A stretch of DNA of 64,000 bases from Eutreptiella sp. 'Long Island Sound 2002' (Eukaryota; Euglenozoa; Euglenophyceae; Eutreptiales; Eutreptiaceae), in the NCBI GenBank assembly GCA_964036045.1, contig OZ038378.1, positions 170,812,476-170,876,475 on the forward strand. The letters are read 5' to 3'. This document shows positions 58,601-61,335 of the stretch, piece after piece. Under the pieces are notes generated by a model. The model was not told the origin of the DNA and did not search any database. It was given only the letters and a program-made list of their open reading frames with translations. Each line of letters starts with the position of its first letter. Within the stretch, counting starts at the first letter, position 1. The translations under genes and the position numbers were made by a program.

Positions 58601-60088
58601 CTGTGGGAAGGCGCAGGGCTCGGGCAGGCGGGGGACTCCTCAGTTAGGACGCGGAGTACCCCCACAACTAACTATTGGCCGGAGGCCCCCTTGGGGGGGG
58701 CTGTGAGGGGGGTCCTAACCCTAGCCTAGGGATGGGCGCCAAAGGCCCACAAAGGCGCCCGAAGGAAAATTTTGTCCACTTAACCCCCACTCCGTGGACT
58801 TTAGATGCAGTGGGGCGTCCCTCGCACAGGAACTGGATGGAAGGTGCATGAACGCGTCCCAATGCAACGCTGCGCCTTCCGTCGCTGCAATCCGGGCCAT
58901 TCGCAGGCGCAGCGGACCAAACAGTTGGGGCGCTGGGCGGACAGACCTCCTGCCTCTGAAGTCCTGCGGACGGCGGCGGCAGTGCCTTGTGTGGCAAGGT
59001 CTGCTCGAGCTTGCGGCGCATCTTGCGCTCCAGCCAGTCCAGCCGCTCCTCCTCCGTCTTGACCATTGGATCCGCATCATTGTACTCTGAAGAGACCAAA
59101 GATGCCGCCGACGTCGACGGAAAGAGTGCAAGAGGCCTGGGGTGGGCAGGGCGCAGGAAGTGCTGAAAGCCGGGGGCAAGGGGGTGTGTGTGTGTGTGTG
59201 TGTGTGCGCGCTGCTCGCTGCCTTCCCATGCGCCCAGTGTAGGTGCGGCACAGAGGCGGCCTCCATTCCAAACACGCCCCAACTGGACCTCTGTGTGAGC
59301 TAACAAGAACGGGGGGGAGGGGGGCAGAGGGGGTCCAGGGGATGGGGGGGGCAAGGGCAGGCGATCGCTTCTCCCGCAACAGAAATTCCGAGCCATCCCG
59401 GGGCAACTTGCCATCTCGGGTTTTTGTGCCTCGTAGAAAAGGGTGGTGAAGATTGGTAGGGCCGCCGGCAACCGCTTTTGCCAGCGCGCCTGACAACTCC
59501 TCCGGCCCCGCTGTACGACGGCGCGTGTTCTGCGGGTGCAAACCACAGCATCCTGGACAGACTGTCATCTGAGCATCCGGCACCGCCCGATGATCCGAGC
59601 CATCGCCCCACATATCCAGTCATTTGGCCAACCTCAGCCACGCCCCCTCCCCTGGTTACTCTCACCCCACGCTCCTCCGTGCGGTAGACGCGGGTGCTCG
59701 ACGGCTGAGGAGGATTTGATATCGCTGTCCACAGTTGGGACCGTGTCAGAAGAGGTGCACAAGGCTCACGACCGGTGGTCCAGGACACTGACGGTGCAAT
59801 GAGACGCGCCACACCATCCTTCTTGATCTCCACCTGCTCCACCTTTTGACTGTACTCTTCCTCGCACGTCACACAGCGGCTGGCGAAAAAAACATCGGAG
59901 TACGCCGTCGTGAACAGCTCCACTGCAGACTTGTTCCAGTCCAGGAGCTCAGGAGTGCCGTCCGTGGCAAATGCAGGCATCACGGGGCCAAGCACCTCCT
60001 CGACGGAGTATCCCAAAAGCTGCACGAGCTCCAGCCAAAGCACTGCAGACTTGATCTTGGCGTACTGCTTGCAAGGCGAGGCAAGGGC
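12010..60088 (-). CDS. Large 29-exon gene: RRM-like, coiled-coil, Ser/Arg and RDDFGKG-repeat protein (overall span)
   Basis: Span of one reconstructed gene; its exons are listed separately and this entry gives the whole. Seen: 29 minus-strand segments with coding character, nearly all ending at GT and starting after AG. Phases match at every join, and the total of 5247 nt is 1749 codons with the stop at 12012-12010. Approximate residue layout from the first visible exon: 1-141 helical; 142-187 charged helix; 205-285 RRM-like; 290-540 helical and Cys-rich; 630-699 coiled coil; 709-718 ten Asp; 720-790 Lys-rich; 898-960 Ser-rich; 1010-1180 Met/Pro/Gln/His-rich; about 1440-1748 RDDFGKG heptads. 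Inferred: a nuclear, RNA-associated, largely disordered protein. The true start lies upstream, possibly beyond the retrotransposon at 61.3 kb. Weak joins are flagged in the exon entries. No homologue recognised. Confidence 0.75.
13642..13945 (+). CDS. Plus-strand exon nested in the last intron of the large gene
   Basis: 304 bases between CTGTCTTGACGCAG and a perfect GTGAGAT donor. It encodes a Ser-rich stretch (TNSSRSSSSSYRTSSSS), then LVRVLMIPDDEAASAF, a C-G-K-Q-M-A-D-C-Q-C segment and a helix KIQEAIKWINDNFWGTLHGK. The frame is open upstream to an ATG at 13542 with a hydrophobic LASILALLTCLDAV, so a single-exon start with signal-like peptide is also possible. The opposite strand is open too, but less protein-like and without matching splice sites. 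Confidence 0.6.
16411..16618 (-). CDS. Large gene exon 28, Gly-Lys-rich then helical
   Basis: 68 codons with split codons. PLPFGERMGSGVKGGGKGKG leads to an acidic and Pro-rich linker and a helix ILTDAEIREAVEMQER. The acceptor TATGCTTACACAG and donor GTATGC are strong. Phase 1 in, 2 out, completing Arg with exon 29. Confidence 0.78.
16986..17408. mobile_element. Short inverted-repeat element with poly-C ends
   Basis: The 31-base arms GTACC..CTTGTCTAAGCTACGCC (16986-17016) and its inverse (17378-17408) bound a 423-bp element whose ends are GTAC. A 55-bp direct repeat (TACCAAATTAATACGGTCCC start, 17021 and 17335) lies inside each arm. Related half-elements with GCTCATGTG and poly-C are at 6300-6410 and, inverted, at 9165-9232. 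No ORF; fits a MITE-like, non-autonomous element. Confidence 0.65.
18287..19050 (+). repeat. Dispersed repeat family R1, copy at 18.3 kb
   Basis: Nearly identical to 25210-25850 over its first 270 bases (start GCGCGCCGCAGGGTAAGG, includes AAGTTCCGTGTATGTTGATC), then similar with indels, ending near AAGATAATTACCCC. It contains the CCCATTGTTCTGTAGAACCA block found in four places in the window. No coding frame convinces me. Confidence 0.6.
20170..20304 (-). CDS. Possible optional exon, Pro/Arg-rich
   Basis: 135 bases with an open frame (STLCALVPLHLPRVRPRPWE, then AREAAPPVPKAV) after a GGTGGCACCCAG acceptor. Phase 1 in and out, so it would fit between exons 27 and 28 without a shift. The donor GTCGTG is weak. 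The surrounding 19.7-20.5 kb is GC-rich and several other frames are open, so this may be chance. Confidence 0.25.
21694..21804 (-). CDS. Large gene exon 27, Gly/Met/Pro-rich
   Basis: 36 codons, FPPPGVMQEGPILGAMPGDA then MDRGMMAMGKGP. Acceptor GGTCATCAG, donor GTATGCC, phase 1 in and out. The low-complexity style matches exons 24 and 28. Confidence 0.7.
21885..21985 (+). repeat. Poly-C tandem with GGCAGGAA
   Basis: Three units of roughly 25-27 bases: poly-C, GACCCCCGGCAGGAAC or GGCTGGAC variant, repeated. Confidence 0.6.
22271..23353. mobile_element. 1.1-kb inverted-ended element in TTAGGG repeats, copy 1
   Basis: Bounded by ATCGAGCTGGTGG (22271-22283) and its inverse CCACCAGCTCGGT (23341-23353, one mismatch). 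Both outer flanks are TTAGGG-type repeats. The interior shows several poly-purine and CATTTTGG-type segments and a CAGCAGCAAGCAA-like stretch, but no sustained coding frame. It is about 85-90% like copy 2 by eye. Confidence 0.65.
23354..23433 (+). repeat. Interstitial TTAGGG telomere-type tract
   Basis: Several GGGTTA units with variants (GGGTCA, GGGCTA) between the two 1.1-kb copies. Similar short tracts lie at 22256-22270 and 24601-24620. The unit matches the telomere repeat of many eukaryotes (TTAGGG), not the TTTAGGG typical of plants and many alveolates. Confidence 0.7.
23434..24584. mobile_element. 1.1-kb inverted-ended element in TTAGGG repeats, copy 2
   Basis: Ends ACCGAGCTGGTGG (23434-23446) and exact inverse CCACCAGCTCGGT (24572-24584). 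Same interior as copy 1 with small indels (for example extra bases near 23490 and 23925). A TTAGGG tract separates the copies. A shorter, more diverged piece of the interior recurs at 25930-26075. Confidence 0.65.
25210..25850 (+). repeat. Dispersed repeat family R1, copy at 25.2 kb
   Basis: Partner of the 18.3-kb copy. It keeps the same order of blocks, including the GGTAAGGGTAAGGGTAA run, CCATCGCTCTCTACAAAGG and CCCATTGTTCCGTACAACCA. A poly-C run of 15 replaces sequence at 25558. Confidence 0.6.
25930..26075 (+). repeat. Diverged fragment of the 1.1-kb element
   Basis: Matches the interior of the two copies near 22890-23040 and 24115-24260: AAACAGGTGGGTGCC, then a spacer with GGGGTCCAGTAG, then AAAAATGATCC and TTTTGAGCCCA. 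Both ends are missing. Confidence 0.5.
26076..29090. other. Part of intron 26 (about 8.5 kb)
   Basis: Several frames are open at 26600-28000 in GC-rich sequence, but none has matching splice sites and protein character together. Homopolymer C runs are at 26538 and 28244. An R2 repeat copy is at 28255. Confidence 0.35.
28255..28425 (+). repeat. Dispersed repeat family R2, copy 1
   Basis: Shares with 48245-48400 the ordered blocks GGCTCAGTTGA, GGATAGC, GACCCCAAATT, GCGATGAGGGGATCCGGA and TTGTCTGGGGTTCAG. About 70-75% alike by eye. A fainter match lies at 60305-60400. Confidence 0.5.
29091..29869. mobile_element. Fold-back element with tRNA-like core (copy A)
   Basis: A 35-base arm at 29091-29125 (starts GTGGAAAATTGGCTTGCGCC) is inverted at 29835-29869 with two or three mismatches. 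Just inside each arm lies a direct copy of GTCCATTTCCCAAAC followed by 12-14 C (29128 and 29791), so the ends are composite. A tRNA-like sequence sits at 29641-29695. Confidence 0.6.
29641..29695 (-). other. tRNA-like box A/box B sequence (copy A)
   Basis: Perfect box A (TAGCTTAGTTGG, minus strand 29695-29684) and near-perfect box B (GGGTTCAAACC, 29651-29641) are 32 bases apart. The T-arm pairs (CCTGG/CCAGC roughly), but the acceptor ends do not clearly match, so a functional tRNA is doubtful. It could act as an RNA polymerase III promoter. Confidence 0.6.
30317..30478 (-). CDS. Large gene exon 26
   Basis: 53 codons, starting MMFLDRRMVHEDEDLYGDLG and ending in a Pro-rich part. The acceptor CATGGCCCACCGCAG is strong and the donor GTGCTG fair. 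It joins exon 25 directly in phase 1. The following intron would be about 8.5 kb. Confidence 0.72.
30479..32624. other. Intron 25 content
   Basis: A Pro/Gly-type frame at 31440-31364 (minus) looks like the flanking exons but cannot be inserted without breaking phase. 32160-32210 is an A/G-rich GAAAGAAAGAAAG tract; 31120-31250 has GTGGAGTGGAGTGG and GTGTTTGTGTTTG repeats; 32400-32590 has the loose CAACCCTC periodicity. Confidence 0.4.
32625..32960 (-). CDS. Large gene exon 25, Gln/His-rich
   Basis: 111 codons. After DQDDDFSVPMSGTGQGPGP comes a long Gln/His region ending in eight consecutive His, encoded by CAT/CAC/CAG repeats. Acceptor TGTCCATGCGCAG, donor GTATTG, phase 1 in and out. Prion-like or phase-separating composition. 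Confidence 0.75.
33140..33315 (+). repeat. TTGGCGG minisatellite
   Basis: Imperfect repeats of GGCGGTTG with GTGGTTG and GCGACTG variants. The same motif in opposite orientation (CCGCCAACCGCCAACCG) occurs at 52099-52126. Confidence 0.7.
34673..34852 (-). CDS. Large gene exon 24, Met/Pro/Gln-rich
   Basis: 59 codons, TPETNIQYNQGYSQAQLPVR followed by PMMQMQMVQ and Met/Gly/Ala-rich sequence. The acceptor CCTCTCCTCAG is preferred. An alternative acceptor at 34922 keeps the same phase and would add 23 codons. Donor GTATGG. Confidence 0.72.
35030..35110 (+). repeat. Dispersed repeat family R3, copy 1
   Basis: GAGGCTGAGTACACATGCCGG followed by TTGGCACTTCCGGGTGTAC, preceded by poly-G. Copies at 49095-49160 and 52950-53015. 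Confidence 0.5.
35405..35915. mobile_element. Fold-back element with tRNA-like core (copy B)
   Basis: Inverted arms: GGGGTGGATATA (35424-35435) pairs with the sequence at 35894-35905, and GATGACGATTACGATTAC (from 35484) pairs with the sequence ending at 35820. Poly-G/poly-C runs of 10-18 bases lie between the paired blocks. The loop holds a tRNA-like sequence. About 510 bp in all. Confidence 0.6.
35592..35653 (-). other. tRNA-like box A/box B sequence (copy B)
   Basis: On the minus strand, box A-like TGGCTCAGTAGTG (35653-35641) and box B-like GGGATGAAATCC (35603-35592) are 37 bases apart. The segment CGGTATATGCACAGG closely resembles the same part of copy C (TGGTATATGCACTTG), suggesting common tRNA ancestry. 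Confidence 0.5.
36841..36992 (-). CDS. Large gene exon 23, acidic and Gln-rich
   Basis: 50 codons with split codons at both ends. It starts SYSSMSEYSDQEDAQEWNDA and ends with a Pro/Tyr/Gln linker. The acceptor TTCTCACCCGCAG and donor GTATGT are both excellent. It completes the Arg codon begun in exon 22. Confidence 0.78.
37172..37362 (-). CDS. Large gene exon 22, Ser-rich region
   Basis: 63 codons, phase 0 in, 2 out. After GVFDDAADEASSSNATPF it is dominated by Ser with Ser-Pro, Ser-Gln and Arg-Ser pairs (SVSPSQSPSRSLSGSR), resembling a phosphorylated SR-type segment. Donor GTACGA, acceptor CATCACAAAG. Confidence 0.75.
38700..38866 (-). CDS. Large gene exon 21, Arg/Ser patch and coiled coil
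   Basis: 55 codons plus a split codon. It has a basic Ser/Arg patch (DWDRSPGRRSRSTDQ) and a leucine-spaced helix ERQRLQEKLKEKWQELERLE. Acceptor CCATCGGCAG, donor GTACGG, phase 1 in and 0 out. Confidence 0.75.
39130..39206 (-). CDS. Large gene exon 20, helical
   Basis: 77 bases. Carried-over bases give frame MRKRWRTMSQILEALARNGA then ESQHA. The donor GTGAGTG is perfect; the acceptor GGAGTAG has a poor pyrimidine tract. Another frame of the same segment is acidic and also open, but it would not join either neighbour. Confidence 0.6.
40058..40154 (-). CDS. Large gene exon 19, basic and Thr-rich
   Basis: 31 codons with flanking split codons. It reads KDKRRNKRGTSSTTTTGATP and then NEYDDPTFMA. 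Acceptor CCGTGGCCAG, donor GTGAGC. The frame was found only by following the phase from exon 18, which supports the join. Confidence 0.68.
40258..40336 (-). CDS. Large gene exon 18, Lys run then acidic
   Basis: 26 codons plus one base: DGDGGKKKKKKKTKHIKNAD and an acidic end. Donor GTATGC, acceptor CGGATGCAG. Joins exon 19 in phase 1. Confidence 0.72.
41479..41550 (-). CDS. Large gene exon 17, Lys-rich
   Basis: 24 codons, phase 0/0, KTDGKTKGKKAKGKKGKKRK followed by KEDA. The acceptor is TTGTCCATTGCTCAG and the donor GTATGG. The density of basic residues suggests a nuclear or nucleolar targeting signal or RNA contact. Confidence 0.72.
41551..43553. other. Intron 16 content
   Basis: No exon recognised. 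GGGGTCGCCA is duplicated at 42431-42452. A GGGGACCCC palindromic block at 42283 is inverted at 43018, with a box B-like sequence between them but no box A. The CpG-dense island is at 43190. Confidence 0.4.
43190..43330. repeat. CpG-dense, self-complementary GC island
   Basis: Dominated by CCGGCGGTTCGGCCGG, its inverse, and GCCGCCGAGCC. Extremely GC-rich, with many short inverted repeats able to form hairpins. It follows a run of 12 G. No ORF with protein character. Confidence 0.6.
43554..43654 (-). CDS. Large gene exon 16, Asp run and Lys block
   Basis: 33 codons. A (GAC)n microsatellite on the coding strand encodes ten consecutive Asp, followed by EGPKTKKEKKKDKK. The acceptor is GTTGTCGCAG and the donor GTGGCA. 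It converts phase 1 to phase 0, as exons 15 and 17 require. The trinucleotide run is likely to vary in length between individuals. Confidence 0.72.
45146..45354 (-). CDS. Large gene exon 15, charged coiled coil
   Basis: 69 codons after a TTGTCTGCAG acceptor. It begins EQRQNILAQLKRKMREFKTQ and ends with a Glu/Lys run (EEQKKKKLEKEQREKEEAEA), a classic long charged helix or coiled coil. Donor GTTTGT, phase 1 out, matching exon 16. Confidence 0.78.
45789..45960 (-). CDS. Large gene exon 14
   Basis: 56 codons, from LPFKVPGGNLRPTVTAKSSS to a helix VPDLILMVQDQLKSVPPDL. The acceptor CTTTTACACAG is strong; the donor GTCTCA is weak, but it is the one that joins the coiled-coil exon in frame. Confidence 0.65.
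45980..46810. repeat. Degenerate CCTCTCCAAT minisatellite with two strand switches
   Basis: About 10-bp units (CCTCTCCAAT, CCTCTCCAAC variants) run in one orientation at 46030-46385, as the reverse complement (GATTGGAGAGG) at 46385-46575, and forward again to about 46810. Long ORFs on both strands here are products of the repeat. Confidence 0.75.
47331..47380 (-). CDS. Possible large gene exon 13
   Basis: 50 bases encoding LMLSFFLMEHAECLAL after a carried codon, behind a TCTGCTGCACAG acceptor. The donor GTCGTC is weak. It is proposed because exon 12 (phase 2 out) and exon 14 (phase 1 in) cannot join directly and this segment bridges them in frame. Confidence 0.4.
47990..48030 (-). CDS. Large gene exon 12, 41-nt exon
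   Basis: Encodes ISHRLGGNPHVVL, with a perfect GTGAGC donor. An acceptor five bases further upstream is stronger but would bring a stop into frame, so the GTTCAG site is used. Phase 0 in, 2 out. Confidence 0.45.
48149..48184 (-). CDS. Large gene exon 11, 36-nt exon
   Basis: Twelve codons, RDSGASKLMKPE, between a CTCTTCGCAG acceptor and a GTATGC donor, phase 0/0. Both signals are strong, but the exon is so short that only transcript data can confirm it. Confidence 0.5.
48245..48400 (+). repeat. Dispersed repeat family R2, copy 2
   Basis: Partner of the 28.3-kb copy, with CAGGATAGCGTGGAGATGGC and GCGACGAGGGGTCCGGAAAA. It lies in intron 10 of the large gene and overlaps no exon. Confidence 0.5.
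48811..48954 (-). CDS. Large gene exon 10, basic and Cys-rich
   Basis: 48 codons, phase 0/0, after a TTGTTTCCAG acceptor. A basic helix leads into a cysteine segment with spacing C-x2-C-x5-C and a following His (CVDCIKEGRCPRH). An alternative donor at 48774 would add 12 codons and bring in C-x2-C-x3-H, completing a possible zinc site. Either choice keeps the frame. Possible small zinc-binding module, by inference only. Confidence 0.65.
49095..49160 (+). repeat. Dispersed repeat family R3, copy 2
   Basis: CCATACAGGCTGAGTAAATG, then GCTGGTTGGTACCTCCGGGA, preceded by poly-G. Confidence 0.5.
49160..50240. other. Intron 9 content (with 50240-51020)
   Basis: No exon seen. Two copies of a short dispersed block (TTTGGAGGGTGCTCACCACC at 49333; a related GCTCTCCACCACAAATGATG at 50220) match 60833-60862. 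It also contains G and C runs (49776, 50256, 50890). Confidence 0.4.
51021..51151 (-). CDS. Large gene exon 9, helical
   Basis: 43 codons after a carried base. The acceptor is CTGTTCCTGCAG and the donor GTTCGT. It reads HVCFYEEAERIKALMGCHRR followed by a charged helix (MADVERRWGDLRLAAEFKSK). Phase 1 in agrees with exon 8. Confidence 0.68.
51386..51557 (-). CDS. Large gene exon 8
   Basis: 57 codons plus one base. It starts CRIGDRCVRDAIRMLHVLQH and ends with a Ser/Pro/Arg-rich part (SAPGDDPMTRRGICPSS). The donor GTAAGT is a perfect consensus. The acceptor TCCCCGCAAG is chosen on phase; the frame is open for about 50 further bases upstream, so the 5' edge is uncertain. Confidence 0.65.
51839..51878 (-). 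CDS. Large gene exon 7, small exon
   Basis: 40 bases encoding YDILKHVEWRAVQ after a carried codon. The acceptor is CCACATGTCCAG and the donor GTAACA. Phase 2 in, 0 out. Too short to be seen by ORF length; supported by splice sites and by joining exons 6 and 8. Confidence 0.62.
52439..52498 (-). CDS. Large gene exon 6
   Basis: 60 bases, entered with two bases carried over, giving QPGIAMLSRVILSSSRLFDV. The acceptor is AATCATAG. The donor GTATAC is chosen because it alone joins in frame to exon 7, producing a continuous SSSRLFDVYDILKHVEW helix. Other GT sites further on leave the wrong phase. Confidence 0.6.
52550..52725 (-). CDS. Large gene exon 5, acidic linker and helix
   Basis: 58 codons plus two bases. 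The acceptor CTCTTTCCCATAG is excellent. It starts DEPLDEGLLPAPHNEFALEE and ends in a helix with RDLLRMMERG and ELRRRILALVAR. A better-looking GTACGT donor four bases earlier would break the frame with exon 6, so GTTGTG is chosen; this is the least certain internal boundary. Confidence 0.65.
52950..53015 (+). repeat. Dispersed repeat family R3, copy 3
   Basis: CCATAAAGGCTGAGTGAGTA, then GCCGGTTGATACTTCTGGGT, preceded by a G-rich run, as in the other two. Confidence 0.5.
53896..54054 (+). CDS. Plus-strand exon nested in intron 4
   Basis: 53 codons, LIHSFFGTGMCVRKTFKKYS then HNPTLDNEAWSLVPDSESDF, between acceptor ACCTGCAATGCAG and donor GTGGGG. Polar, protein-like, with no hydrophobic or low-complexity bias. 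Function unknown. Antisense to the large gene's intron. Confidence 0.5.
54583..54711 (+). CDS. Second plus-strand exon nested in intron 4
   Basis: Reads DEFLEHQKLMEPTPRVAWTR then VLLVCHTVHDPYVMHGAPF after acceptor AATTGCTCCTGCAG, donor GTGGCA. It cannot join 54054 directly (phase 2 out, phase 1 in), so if they are one gene an exon is missing between them. Confidence 0.45.
55002..55256 (-). CDS. Large gene exon 4, RRM-like domain
   Basis: 85 codons, phase 0/0. Both splice sites are strong (TTACATGTGCAG acceptor, GTATGTC donor). The order of predicted elements matches an RNA-recognition motif: strand LTVRLVGV, helix DLEVHNAFRHVIG, strand PLRVRRD, strand GGSWLVDL, helix HPEHVAHSLRNG, strand VVATVCHL. 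RNP1 and RNP2 aromatic residues are poorly conserved, so RNA binding is not certain; another ferredoxin-like fold is possible. A profile or structure search would decide. Confidence 0.7.
55725..56245 (+). repeat. Dispersed repeat family R1, copy at 55.7 kb
   Basis: 55735-55770 matches 18640-18680 (ATCAGTGGTACC, GGCGCC). 56100-56225 has TGAGTATTTTGAGTACA, the GGCGCC pair and CCCATTGTTCTGTACAACCA, ending in poly-G. It lies just outside inverted-repeat element C. Confidence 0.5.
56294..57066. mobile_element. Inverted-repeat element with tRNA-like core (copy C)
   Basis: The ends are inverted copies of CAGACCTCCTAAGTAGC (56294-56310 and 57050-57066, one mismatch), followed inwards by weaker matching around GTCACC. 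The 773-bp element carries a tRNA-like box A/box B pair near its middle. No protein frame is evident. Two other loci in this window share this architecture but not the arm sequence. Confidence 0.65.
56731..56786 (+). other. tRNA-like box A/box B sequence (copy C)
   Basis: Box A-like GTGTCCCAGTGG (56731-56742) and box B-like GGTTCAAATTCC (56775-56786) are 32 bases apart, the spacing of a real tRNA gene. The D-arm to anticodon part (GGTATATGCACTTGCCTGC) resembles glycine-type tRNAs. The acceptor stem does not pair convincingly, so it is more likely a tRNA-derived SINE head or pseudogene. Confidence 0.55.
58012..58408 (+). CDS. Possible plus-strand exon
   Basis: 132-codon open frame ending at GAAAACAG/GTAAAA. 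The last part (RDAVEVPNHNTYRTVFKDVL) looks like protein. The first two thirds is Gly/Met/Ala-rich because of GCATGGGG-type repeats and may be chance. Confidence 0.3.
58834..58884 (-). CDS. Possible large gene exon 3, small basic Cys segment
   Basis: 17 codons beginning RRKAQRCIGTRSCTFHP. It follows a TTGCAG acceptor and ends at a GTTCCTG donor, phase 0 both sides, so it can be included or skipped without changing the frame. The preceding intron would be only about 60 bases. The C-x5-C-x2-H spacing could bind metal. Tentative. Confidence 0.35.
58947..59084 (-). CDS. Large gene exon 2, charged helix
   Basis: 46 codons, phase 0 in and out. It opens with YNDADPMVKTEEERLDWLER and continues as a basic, leucine-spaced helix. 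The phase-consistent acceptor is TTCAGAG; a TTCAG acceptor two bases earlier would shift the frame. The donor GTCTGT is weak, so the 3' boundary could move by a few bases. Confidence 0.65.
59666..60088 (-). CDS. Large gene exon 1 (first visible), helical N-terminal region
   Basis: 141 codons, phase 0 in and out. The acceptor is a pyrimidine-rich tract ending TTTGCAG and the donor is GTGAGAGT. The product is helical (SPCKQYAKIKSAVLWLELVQ at its start), with a C-V-T-C-E-E-E segment and a basic, Ser/Pro-rich end (residues about 120-141). The upstream exon is not in sight. A start at an in-frame ATG just 5' of the acceptor is possible but would need a read-through of the AG. Function unknown. Confidence 0.72.
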
Positions 60089-61335
<1,247 letters not shown>

